Notes: generated by a model from the sequence alone, not told the origin. DNA of 7,450 nucleotides from Candidatus Bathyarchaeota archaeon (GCA_026414245.1 JAOAJJ010000055.1:1-7450), one strand, 5' to 3'; shown: positions 1 through 6,138, counted from the first letter of the stretch. Numbers and translations: made by a program.

Positions 1-1
1 G

Positions 2-109
2 GATATAGTTATAGATCGAGTATACGATTTTCACAGGAGGAGACGCTACACTGTTAAGGCTGATCTATACCGCATAATAAGCATAAACAGGAAAGCTAAA
101 AGGGATTAG
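2..109 (+). CDS. C-terminal end of a probable METTL5-like RNA adenine methyltransferase (partial)
   Basis: An open frame runs in from the left edge and ends in TAG at 107-109, giving 35 residues. The tail contains a tyrosine, then FHRRRR, then YTVKADLYRI. This resembles the C-terminal end of METTL5-type methyltransferases as I recall it: an aromatic residue and FH followed by several basic residues, then a strand of the form VDL-(I/Y)-R. METTL5 proteins methylate an adenine (N6) in small-subunit rRNA. The catalytic domain lies outside the window, so this rests only on the tail pattern and on context, since csl4 and rpoL follow on the same strand with a 48-base gap. Another Rossmann-fold methyltransferase, or an unrelated basic RNA-binding protein, is possible. 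That a coding region ends here is fairly secure; the family is a moderate guess. Confidence 0.55.
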   Translation, partial: DIVIDRVYDFHRRRRYTVKADLYRIISINRKAKRD

Positions 110-157
110 CAAAGCTAATATTGTCCTTTAGCAGTAATCTTAGGAGTAAAATGCGGA

Positions 158-763
158 ATGTCACACATGTCAGAGGAGAAAAAAAGCGGCAGATTTATTG
201 TCCCAGGTGAAAAAATAGGTGTAATAGAGGAGTTCATACCTGATAAGGGAACATACGTTAAGGACGGAGTAATATACTCAAGTAACATAGGATACTTGCT
301 AATAGATTCCGTTAGTAGAAGAGTTTCCGTCTACCCCCTAACACGTAAAGTTTGCTTTCCAAGAGTCGGAAGCATAGTTGTAGGACACGTAGTAAACATT
401 CAGAGCGCCATGGCTTTTATACGTATAATAAAAGTTGGAAATAGGTTTCCCTCAGGTTTCTTTACAGGCGTCCTACATATTTCAGATATAGGGGAAGAGT
501 TCATCGAAAATATTTTTGATGCGCTTAAGCTGGGAGATCTGGTGCGAGCTAAGGTTATAAGTGAAGCCAATAGAATGTTCCACTTATCGACTAAGGGTGA
601 AAAGATGGGTGTGATATTAGCGTTATGCTCCAAGTGCGGCAGCGCGCTGAAGCTTAAATATAGGGAAAAGGGGAGAAAGCGAGAGAAAAATTTATATTGT
701 GAGGATTGTGGGAATACTGAATCTAGAAAAATAGCGTCGGATTATGGGCTTGGGAATCTTTAA
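158..763 (+). CDS. csl4: Exosome complex RNA-binding protein Csl4
   Basis: Csl4 forms part of the RNA-binding cap of the archaeal exosome. It sits on the Rrp41/Rrp42 ring, guides RNA 3' ends to the phosphorolytic core and in archaea links the ring to DnaG. The 201 residues show the three expected parts: an N-terminal beta-rich domain (about 12-65, opening with the family-like FIVPGEKI and a GTYV turn), an S1 RNA-binding domain (about 70-145, with GDLVRAKVI near its end), and a C-terminal zinc ribbon with Cys157, Cys160, Cys181 and Cys184 as two C-x2-C pairs. Length is normal for archaeal Csl4. The ATG at 158 has TAGGAG at 141-146 in front of it; an in-frame ATG at 167 would shorten the protein by three residues. 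It is probably cotranscribed with the upstream gene and with rpoL 28 bases downstream. Confidence 0.93.
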   Translation: MSHMSEEKKSGRFIVPGEKIGVIEEFIPDKGTYVKDGVIYSSNIGYLLIDSVSRRVSVYPLTRKVCFPRVGSIVVGHVVNIQSAMAFIRIIKVGNRFPSGFFTGVLHISDIGEEFIENIFDALKLGDLVRAKVISEANRMFHLSTKGEKMGVILALCSKCGSALKLKYREKGRKREKNLYCEDCGNTESRKIASDYGLGNL

Positions 764-791
764 CCTAGAAGTGGAAGGGTAGTGGTCAGCG

Positions 792-1073
792 ATGCGGTTA
801 AAGGTTTTAGAAAGGAAGCCAGATAAAATAGTGATTGAGGTGGATGGGGAAGGGCACACATTATGTAACCTTTTAGAGGCAGTTTTATTGGAGGACGAGG
901 AAGTGGAGTTTGCCAGCTATAAAATACCCCATCCACTAGTATCTAAACCGATAATAACTGTGAAAACAAAGGGAGGAAAGAGCCCTGAGGATGCTCTGAG
1001 AAATGCTGTTGAAAAAATACTTGAGAGGGGGAGAAATCTAAGAGAGGAATTTAATAGAGCCTTCAAGAGTTAA
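792..1073 (+). CDS. rpoL: DNA-directed RNA polymerase subunit L (Rpo11)
   Basis: This is the archaeal counterpart of eukaryotic Rpb11/AC19. It pairs with subunit D to form the alpha-like platform on which RNA polymerase assembles. The 93-residue length is typical. Diagnostic motifs are GEGHTLCNLL (19-28), the conserved dimerisation motif of Rpb11-like subunits, and the ASYKIPHPL segment (41-49), followed by a beta strand and a long C-terminal helix (about 64-90) rich in charged residues. The ATG at 792 gives the normal N-terminus; the upstream GTGGT is only a weak ribosome-binding match, so translation may depend partly on csl4 28 bases upstream. The stop lies only 10 bases from the stop of the convergent gene on the other strand. 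The csl4-rpoL pairing is, to my knowledge, common in archaea and supports both calls. Confidence 0.95.
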   Translation: MRLKVLERKPDKIVIEVDGEGHTLCNLLEAVLLEDEEVEFASYKIPHPLVSKPIITVKTKGGKSPEDALRNAVEKILERGRNLREEFNRAFKS

Positions 1074-1083
1074 ATTTATCTCT

Positions 1084-1482
1084 CTACGATATTTTACTCC
1101 TCTCCAGAATAATTTTTAATACCGTGCAAAAGTTATCTGCCATATCGCCGTTTCTTGCCAGCGTATCAAGCGTCTCTTTAATGGAGATGGCTCCTGAAAG
1201 CCATCCGAAGACCATTAAAGCCTCAGCTGCGTCAGCCTGCCTATGCCTATCTGTTCTTTGGGGCAATAATGGTCTTATGCCCGCCCTCTTTAAAGCCAGG
1301 GAGAGAAGATCGCTTTTAATCTTCCGTCCAACAGGTTTACCGGCGACTTTAGATAACGCTAATGAGTAAACAAAGTTAACGTATGCATCTCCGAGAGACG
1401 CTAAATTTTTATCACTTAGAATCTCCGAAATCTTCGAATACCTATTTATAAACGGAAAATATTTCCTTAAATCATTCTCCAT
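1084..1482 (-). CDS. Small RNase III-like protein (archaeal Ribonucleas_3_2-type family)
   Basis: A 132-residue, mostly helical protein with both halves of an RNase III-like core and no double-stranded-RNA-binding domain. ASLGDAYVNFVYSLA (28-42) matches the RNase III signature around its Leu-Gly-Asp, and ADAAEALMVFGWL (83-95) matches the second acidic motif. By my alignment to E. coli RNase III, Asp32, Asp84 and Glu87 correspond to Asp45, Asp114 and Glu117, while the position of Glu41 is Ala28. The TDRHRQAD stretch just before the second motif recalls Mini-III-like proteins. The family is known from Pyrococcus and other archaea as a dimeric RNase III-like fold; activity and substrate are unknown to me. 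The ATG at 1482 has no clear Shine-Dalgarno sequence, but an AT-rich box at 1506-1518 lies about 30 bases upstream, suggesting a nearly leaderless mRNA. Confidence 0.75.
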   Translation of the reverse strand: MENDLRKYFPFINRYSKISEILSDKNLASLGDAYVNFVYSLALSKVAGKPVGRKIKSDLLSLALKRAGIRPLLPQRTDRHRQADAAEALMVFGWLSGAISIKETLDTLARNGDMADNFCTVLKIILERSKIS

Positions 1483-1505
1483 AAGTTTCAGCCAGCCGAC
1501 AATCT

Positions 1506-1518
1506 CGAATAAATATTA
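1506..1518. promoter_or_regulatory. Probable shared TATA-like element of a divergent promoter
   Basis: The 68 bases between the divergent RNase III-like gene (start 1482) and sua5 (start 1551) hold one strong AT-rich element, CGAATAAATATTA. Its centre lies about 30 bases from the minus-strand ATG and about 38 bases from the plus-strand ATG. That fits a leader of a few bases on the minus side and roughly 12 bases on the plus side, with GAGG at 1543-1546 in the latter. It reads as a TATA-like box in both orientations. A second AT-rich stretch at 1530-1540 could serve sua5 instead. This is spacing-based inference. Confidence 0.4.
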
Positions 1519-1550
1519 GCTGCATTGAAGATTATTATTCTTGAGGAAAA

Positions 1551-2621
1551 ATGTCAGAAGCTAGGAGAACGATAATACTAAAGGTTGACTGCGAAAAACC
1601 TGAGAGGAAAAAGATCGAGTTAGCAGCCGATGTGATACGTAGGGGTGGGCTAGTAGCTTTCCCCACGGAAACAGTTTATGGACTGGGTGCAAACGCCTTA
1701 AACTCTGAGGCTGTTAGAAACATTTATCTAGCTAAGATGCGCCCCATGGATAACCCCATAATAGTTCATGTAGCCAGGAGAGAAGACGTCTACAGGCTCG
1801 CTATAGAAGTCCCTGAGGAGGCGGAAAAGCTCATGAGATACTTTTGGCCAGGCCCGTTAACTCTGATTCTTAAAGCCTCAGAGATAGTTCCGAGGATAAC
1901 CACAGGCGGCTTAGATACAGTGGCCATAAGAATGCCTAGGCATAAGGTTGCTTTGGCTCTTATAGAGGCGTCTGGAACACCTATAGCTGCTCCAAGCGCC
2001 AATTTAGCCGGAAGGCCAAGTCCAACCATGGCTGAACATGTAATCCAAGATCTTTACGGCAGGATAGACGTAATACTTGACGCTGGGCCGACAAACATAG
2101 GTGTTGAGTCAACGGTCATAGATTTAACATTCAATCCGCCGCAAATCTTAAGGCCGGGCGGTGTGACCTATGAGGAATTGAAAAGTGTTTTGGGTAAGGT
2201 GAGAGTTCACCCAGCCGCTGTGTCTAAAAGTGAAGTCCACATTGAGAAAGCCCGTTCACCGGGCCTTAAATATAGGCATTATGCGCCTAAGGCTGAGACG
2301 ATAGTTGTCGAAGGAGAATTTGACGCCATCGTTAAGAAGGTTATGGAGCTTGCTAGAAAACATATCGGGGAGGGTAAGAGGGTGGGGATCTTAGCTACAG
2401 ATGAGAGCCTACGAGAATATGGGTTAGGCGTAGTTAAGTCTATGGGAAGCAGATCCGACCTTTCATCGATAGCGAAAAATCTGTTTAAATTGCTTAGAGA
2501 GTTTGATGATGAGGGAGTTGATATAATAATTGCTGAGGGTCTTCCACAAGACGGTTTAGGGTTAGCGGTGATGAATAGGCTTAGAAAAGCCGCTGGATAT
2601 AATATTATTGAAGCAAAATAG
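1551..2621 (+). CDS. sua5: L-threonylcarbamoyladenylate synthase (Sua5/YwlC family)
   Basis: The enzyme makes threonylcarbamoyl-AMP from threonine, bicarbonate and ATP, the first step of N6-threonylcarbamoyladenosine (t6A) at position 37 of ANN-decoding tRNAs; the KEOPS complex then transfers the group. It is a cytosolic protein of 356 residues, the size of the two-domain archaeal form. The YrdC-like catalytic domain (about 20-210) shows PTETVYGLGANA (38-49), KMRPMDNPIIVH (62-73), PSANLAGRPSPT (148-159) and GVESTVID (184-191). The proline-rich linker SPGLKYRHYAPKA (236-248) leads to the C-terminal Sua5 domain (about 250-356), which ends in NRLRKAAGY. GAGG at 1543-1546 supports the ATG at 1551. 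The gene stands alone on this strand, converging on radA with 16 bases between stops. No key residue appears to be missing. Confidence 0.96.
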   Translation: MSEARRTIILKVDCEKPERKKIELAADVIRRGGLVAFPTETVYGLGANALNSEAVRNIYLAKMRPMDNPIIVHVARREDVYRLAIEVPEEAEKLMRYFWPGPLTLILKASEIVPRITTGGLDTVAIRMPRHKVALALIEASGTPIAAPSANLAGRPSPTMAEHVIQDLYGRIDVILDAGPTNIGVESTVIDLTFNPPQILRPGGVTYEELKSVLGKVRVHPAAVSKSEVHIEKARSPGLKYRHYAPKAETIVVEGEFDAIVKKVMELARKHIGEGKRVGILATDESLREYGLGVVKSMGSRSDLSSIAKNLFKLLREFDDEGVDIIIAEGLPQDGLGLAVMNRLRKAAGYNIIEAK

Positions 2622-2637
2622 CTGAAGTTTTATTTTG
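2622..2637 (+). terminator. T-rich intergenic stretch, possible terminator of sua5
   Basis: The 16 bases between the convergent stops of sua5 and radA contain GTTTTATTTTG. Archaeal termination often needs only a run of T on the coding strand, so this could end sua5 transcripts. The run is interrupted and there is no hairpin, so the call is weak. Confidence 0.3.
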
Positions 2638-3645
2638 CTAATCTTCTTCCTCAGCGTCAGCTATACCCTTCTCGGTTATTATGAAGTGGGCTTCCCTCTC
2701 CGGCAAATATGGGCTGTCAATTATCTTAGCAACCCTTATATTCTTAGACCCCCTCCTCAAGTAAACCCTATGTGTGCATGCATGCGCCATTATATTTCCG
2801 CCAGCGGGTCTATTCGGGTCTGTGAAGAATGCCGCCGGGTTGGCTTGAACCTGATTCGTTATGACAACGGCTAGATTATAGGCTTCAGCTAACCTGAGCA
2901 GCTTATGTAGATACTGGTTTAATTTCTGCTGTCTCTCCGAAAGAGTTTCCCGCCCAATGTATTCGCCCCTAAAATGGCTTATCATGCTGTCAACGACTAC
3001 TAGCTTTACGTTGTTTTCAGGACATAACGTGAAGAGTTTATCAATGAGCAGGCACTGGTGGCTGCTATTGTAGGCTCTCGCAACGAATATGTTCCTTGCG
3101 ACTTCTCTCGGGTCGAGACCTAAACCAGAAGCTATTTGATATATTCGCTCAGGCATAAATGTCCCCTCGGTATCTATGAATACGACTTTACCCTCTAACC
3201 CACCTCGCTCGCATGGTAGCTGAGCTGTAACGGACAGCATCAAACATATCTGTGTCTTTCCAGAGCCATATTCGCCTATAAACTCGGTTATAGCTTGAGT
3301 CTCTATCCCGCCTCCAAGTATCTCATCAAGCTTCTTACATCCGGTTGTGCAACGCCTCATATTTTTCCTGAGCTCATAGTACTCTTGAGCGGTCTTAAAG
3401 TCCGCTGAAATCATCCTTCTCGCGGATTCTTGGATCTTAAGTATTGTTCCTAAACCTATACCGGTTTTCTCAACCATTTCCATAGGCGGGGTAACAGCTA
3501 TAGCCTCTATAGTCACGTAGCCTGCAGCCCTAAGCTTAGACGCTATTGATGGACCAACACCATCCAAGGATTCCAGATCCTCCATTTTTAATATGCCTCC
3601 CATACAACATTGTTTTTTGAGATTCTCCTCCAGCATCTCCAACAT
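2638..3645 (-). CDS. radA: DNA repair and recombination protein RadA (RecA/Rad51 family)
   Basis: RadA forms ATP-dependent filaments on single-stranded DNA and carries out strand exchange in recombinational repair. In the 335-residue reading, a helix-hairpin-helix domain (about 22-75, LDGVGPSIASKLRAAGY) is followed by the FxxA polymerisation motif FKTA (83-86). The RecA core then shows Walker A GEYGSGKT (124-131), Walker B LVVVDS (215-220), the SHFRGEYIGRETLSERQQKL segment, and the L2 loop and following motif (about 266-288) ending GGNIMAH. The start is uncertain. ATG 3645 lies about 30 bases after a TATA box (3672-3680), as for a near-leaderless mRNA. ATG 3585, the 21st codon, has GGAGG (3600-3596) 10 bases upstream and gives a 315-residue protein beginning just before the HhH. 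The extra 20 residues include an odd CC pair. The family call is secure. Confidence 0.96.
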   Translation of the reverse strand: MLEMLEENLKKQCCMGGILKMEDLESLDGVGPSIASKLRAAGYVTIEAIAVTPPMEMVEKTGIGLGTILKIQESARRMISADFKTAQEYYELRKNMRRCTTGCKKLDEILGGGIETQAITEFIGEYGSGKTQICLMLSVTAQLPCERGGLEGKVVFIDTEGTFMPERIYQIASGLGLDPREVARNIFVARAYNSSHQCLLIDKLFTLCPENNVKLVVVDSMISHFRGEYIGRETLSERQQKLNQYLHKLLRLAEAYNLAVVITNQVQANPAAFFTDPNRPAGGNIMAHACTHRVYLRRGSKNIRVAKIIDSPYLPEREAHFIITEKGIADAEEED

Positions 3646-3671
3646 AGAGGGATTCTTTTACCCCTATACAT

Positions 3672-3680
3672 GATATATAC
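3672..3680 (-). promoter_or_regulatory. TATA box of radA
   Basis: On the minus strand this reads GTATATATC, centred about 31 bases upstream of the ATG at 3645. The usual archaeal TATA-to-start distance of about 26 bases puts transcription start near 3650, leaving only a few bases of leader. The rest of the 187-base gap (3646-3832) shows no gene and no convincing RNA. It contains a weak inverted repeat TTGAAT/ATTCAA near 3774-3813. Confidence 0.45.
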
Positions 3681-3832
3681 GGCTATGTCGGTGTTTTTAC
3701 ATTTATTATCCCATGGATTTAGGCAATGCTCCAAATTAACCCCCACATTGAGGATAGGGTGTCAGGTTTATCTTGAATTTAATCTTGCTTCTAGTCAACA
3801 GCTGATCATTCAATATTTTGCTTCCAGAGTAT

Positions 3833-4183
3833 TTAAGTAATCTGTGAAAAATTAGGTGGGGGAGGGGGGTAGCCTTTAATCTTCCTTACGGCTGCAAGAA
3901 AATCTAATAGGGTTTTAACAGTCTCATTTTCAACATTTATCTGATATGTTTTTGGCTTAAACCTGTTCTCCTTGACCCAACCTAGCTCAACCAATGTTTT
4001 AAGTCTCCTATCGACTGAAGGTGTTCTGAGACCTGTATATTTAGCCAAGGCGTATTTCGTGAAGGCTTTATCCGGGTTTAGAGCCAAATGAATTAAGACT
4101 CTAAGCTTTTTTCCTCCCCCTAAACCAAGCTCAAGCTCTTCCCATATTCCCCCGGTTCTCTTCCTTCTTTTCTCGCCTTCCAT
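3833..4183 (-). CDS. Small winged-helix DNA-binding protein, partner of the Orc1/Cdc6-like gene
   Basis: A 116-residue basic protein with one winged-helix domain. After a basic N-terminus (EKRRKR) and a GIWEELELGLGGGKKLRVL lead-in (12-30), the fold runs through a helix at about 31-37, a second at 43-50 (KYALAKYTG), a likely recognition helix at 54-67 (TPSVDRRLKTLVEL) and a wing at about 69-82. A C-terminal helix (86-103) follows. The protein ends in a run of five prolines (106-110) and NFSQIT. It starts 5 bases after the stop of the Orc1/Cdc6-like gene, and its AGGAG (4190-4186) overlaps that TAG stop, so translation is probably coupled. I infer a regulator or DNA-binding accessory factor working with the ATPase, perhaps autoregulatory or at a replication origin. 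I do not recognise a named family, and no ligand-binding domain is visible. Confidence 0.75.
   Translation of the reverse strand: MEGEKRRKRTGGIWEELELGLGGGKKLRVLIHLALNPDKAFTKYALAKYTGLRTPSVDRRLKTLVELGWVKENRFKPKTYQINVENETVKTLLDFLAAVRKIKGYPPPPPNFSQIT
3854..3870. repeat. G/C homopurine tract near the end of the winged-helix gene
   Basis: The plus strand carries runs of five and six G (GGTGGGGGAGGGGGGT); on the coding minus strand these give the C-rich codons of the penta-proline tail. The tract is the most skewed sequence in the window and could cause polymerase slippage. The reading frame is intact across it. Confidence 0.5.
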
Positions 4184-4188
4184 TTCTC

Positions 4189-5361
4189 CTACGCTTCCAA
4201 TCGCCCTAACAAGTTATTCAGAAATCTTTCCAAATCCACCAGGGTTGCGCCAGATATGCCGATCTCCATCAGGGATTTCATGTCGATTATTCCTCGATAA
4301 ATTAAATCCTGAACATGTTCTTCAAAATCCTCAACCGGCTTCACGCTGTACTCTTCACAAACAATATTGTAGAATCTCTTTAGGTCTCTTAAGCCTATGT
4401 ATGCAGACCTATTTGCTTTTAATCCTCTAACGAGAGCTAAAAGAATTAATCTACCGTCCTTATCTAAGCTCATGATATCTTCAGTCGTAATCGTTGGATT
4501 TATCTCACTATACACTCTGCGAACATGCTCTGGCAGCACCCTGTTTAAACCGAGGTTCTCCGCCAATACCCCAGAGTAATAAAGGAGTTCAAGCCCGATC
4601 CTAACATCACCGTTAACCGGCGGATTTGCCGTTAAATCGCTTATCAAGTTAAGCGTCTCATCCAGGACGACCCCGGGCTGGAAAGCTTCTTCAACTCTAT
4701 CTTCAAGTATATCTCTAATCTGCCTACTCGTATACCTTGGAAACTCTATTATGCCTATTCCAAGAGTTGACTTCTCGCCTGACTCGAGAAGATCATGCCA
4801 CTTAAGAGACCTAGCGATAAATATCTCGCCAATTATGGGTATAGGTTCGCTGGGGCACATCTCCGGTATACGCGTTAAATCGTATATAACCCGCTCTCTA
4901 GGATTCATCTGAACAAAATAATCTATCTCATCAAACGTTACTATTAGGAAGATTTCTTCAAACCTTAAATATTCGATTAGCTGTCTAATCATCTCCTCGG
5001 GACTTAAGCTCTTTATCGATAATTTTTGCGTAACCTTCCTCACGAGGTTGCTGAAGAGAACATAACGTGTGGTTCCGTCAACTTTACAATTCATGTAAAT
5101 ATGCTTAAGGTTAATGCCCTCCTTATGCGCCATCTCAACAATAATCTCGCCAAACTTAAGCGCAGTGCAGGTTTTCCCTGTTCCAGCAGCCCCAACAATC
5201 TGAGTGAATCGCGGGTAAGCGTCCCAGACGTTTTTTAGCATGTTGCCGTAGATGGAGAGCAGCATACTTATCTGCTGATCTCTATGAGGTAGACGCTTTG
5301 GAACATAGTAGGGTGAGAGCTTGTTTCTATCCTTAAATATACTTGACTGTGCCCTAAACAA
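4189..5361 (-). CDS. cdc6: Divergent Orc1/Cdc6-family AAA+ ATPase
   Basis: Orc1/Cdc6 proteins bind archaeal replication origins and load the MCM helicase. The 390 residues follow the family layout. The N-terminal motif IFKDRNKLSPYYVPKRLPHR (8-27) matches the usual form (IF-x-D-x-x-LSP-x-Y-x-P-x-x-LPHR). Then come Walker A GAAGTGKT (57-64), Walker B LIVTFDEID (139-147), the sensor-2 segment GDVRIGLELL (251-260) and a C-terminal winged-helix domain (about 295-388). Two segments are unusual. At sensor 1, where GISN is usual, it reads IIGEIFIARSL (176-186). Where DPRVKSSL is usual it reads ESGEKSTL (193-200), so the arginine finger appears absent. It may therefore be a specialised paralogue rather than the main initiator. 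The start is TTG; the near-family N-terminus and a TATA box 26 bases upstream support it. The winged-helix gene follows directly. Confidence 0.87.
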   Translation of the reverse strand: MFRAQSSIFKDRNKLSPYYVPKRLPHRDQQISMLLSIYGNMLKNVWDAYPRFTQIVGAAGTGKTCTALKFGEIIVEMAHKEGINLKHIYMNCKVDGTTRYVLFSNLVRKVTQKLSIKSLSPEEMIRQLIEYLRFEEIFLIVTFDEIDYFVQMNPRERVIYDLTRIPEMCPSEPIPIIGEIFIARSLKWHDLLESGEKSTLGIGIIEFPRYTSRQIRDILEDRVEEAFQPGVVLDETLNLISDLTANPPVNGDVRIGLELLYYSGVLAENLGLNRVLPEHVRRVYSEINPTITTEDIMSLDKDGRLILLALVRGLKANRSAYIGLRDLKRFYNIVCEEYSVKPVEDFEEHVQDLIYRGIIDMKSLMEIGISGATLVDLERFLNNLLGRLEA

Positions 5362-5382
5362 CTCTCAAACCCAAATAAAACA

Positions 5383-5390
5383 TATTTAAA
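5383..5390 (-). promoter_or_regulatory. TATA box of the Orc1/Cdc6-like operon
   Basis: The minus strand reads TTTAAATA, a near-perfect archaeal TATA box, centred about 26 bases from the TTG start at 5361. That spacing predicts a leaderless transcript. The whole gap to the ThuA-like gene is only 63 bases, so no extended origin-like array fits here; I see no Orc-box-type repeats in it. Confidence 0.6.
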
Positions 5391-5424
5391 AACAGCGCCA
5401 TAAATAGTGTACCGAGGGTTTTAG

Positions 5425-6138
5425 TTAGAGAGGTTCAAGAGGTTTCACATTACCCATCACTGGTTTAGGTCTCCTCACCGGAGCACACCATTTAACAGCA
5501 TTACCTATAACTTTCAGCACCATGGGGTTGTAATAAGTCGGATAAGTTTCGTGGCCCGGCCTGAAGTAAAATATTTTGCCAGCCCCTCTGTAAAAGCAGC
5601 ATCCGCTGCGGAAAACTTCACCGCCCTTAAACCAGCTTATGAAAACCAGCTCATCTGGGGGCGGTATATCGAATGGTTCGCCATACATCTCCTCATGCTC
5701 GATTTCAAAGTAATCTCCAAGCCCTTCAGCTATCGGATGCCATCCTGCGATAACCCATATCCTCTCCTTTTCGCCAGCCTCCCTCCATTTTAGACTACAT
5801 GAGGTTCCAAGTAGGCGCCTAAATATTTTAGAGAAATGCCCTGAGTGAAGCACTATTAACCCCATTCCATCAGATGTTACCCGCCTATATACGCGATCAA
5901 CCACTGTGTCGTTCACTTTATCATGTGCAACATGCCCCCACCAGATTAACACATCAGTGTTTTTGAGAGTTTCTTCTGTTAAACCATGCTCCGGCTCATC
6001 GAATGTAGCCGTCTGAACATTAAAGCCCTGCTCACGGAGATACTTAGCGATAACGGCGTGCATCCCATCGGGATATATTTCGGCGACCTTCTTATCTTCC
6101 CTCTCGTGGATAAACTCGTTCCAGACAGTTATATTCAT
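5425..6138 (-). CDS. ThuA-like (trehalose utilisation) domain protein
   Basis: A 237-residue cytosolic protein of the ThuA family, which has a class I glutamine-amidotransferase-like fold. ThuA is known from bacterial trehalose and related sugar catabolism; its biochemical role is poorly defined. Family features include the N-terminal strand MNITVWNEFIHE, YPDGMHAVIA (22-31), DVLIWWGHVAHDKV (62-75), GMGLIVLHSGHFSKIFRRL (91-109), the GTSCSLKWRE segment (111-120), WHPIAEGL (133-140) and FRPGHETYPTYYNP (192-205). The match is full length with no break. The ATG at 6138 has GGTGG (6152-6148) 9 bases upstream. It lies on the same strand as the Orc1/Cdc6-like gene, 63 bases before it, but that gene has its own TATA box, so they are probably separate units. 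No sugar dehydrogenase or transporter is nearby, so the substrate cannot be told. Acquisition from bacteria is possible. Confidence 0.85.
   Translation of the reverse strand: MNITVWNEFIHEREDKKVAEIYPDGMHAVIAKYLREQGFNVQTATFDEPEHGLTEETLKNTDVLIWWGHVAHDKVNDTVVDRVYRRVTSDGMGLIVLHSGHFSKIFRRLLGTSCSLKWREAGEKERIWVIAGWHPIAEGLGDYFEIEHEEMYGEPFDIPPPDELVFISWFKGGEVFRSGCCFYRGAGKIFYFRPGHETYPTYYNPMVLKVIGNAVKWCAPVRRPKPVMGNVKPLEPL

Noticed and set aside
400..633. Minus-strand open frame of 77 codons inside csl4
   Set aside because: It lies wholly within a well-supported gene on the other strand and resembles no protein I know.
1790..2029. Minus-strand open frame inside sua5
   Set aside because: It is antisense to conserved Sua5 motifs with no promoter or ribosome-binding site; an ordinary shadow.
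3765..3820. Possible C/D-box RNA between radA and the winged-helix gene (ATGATCA with CTGA)
   Set aside because: The C box lacks the final GA of the kink-turn core, and no second box pair is visible.
3610..3840. Plus-strand open frame covering the gap between radA and the winged-helix gene
   Set aside because: It begins inside radA, runs antisense through the promoter region, and has no recognisable domain or start signal.
4245..5238. Several plus-strand frames antisense to the Orc1/Cdc6-like gene
   Set aside because: All are covered by a full-length AAA+ protein with intact motifs on the minus strand.
5362..5424. Replication origin next to the Orc1/Cdc6-like gene
   Set aside because: Only 63 bases are free and no repeated Orc-box-like motif or long AT-rich unwinding region is seen.
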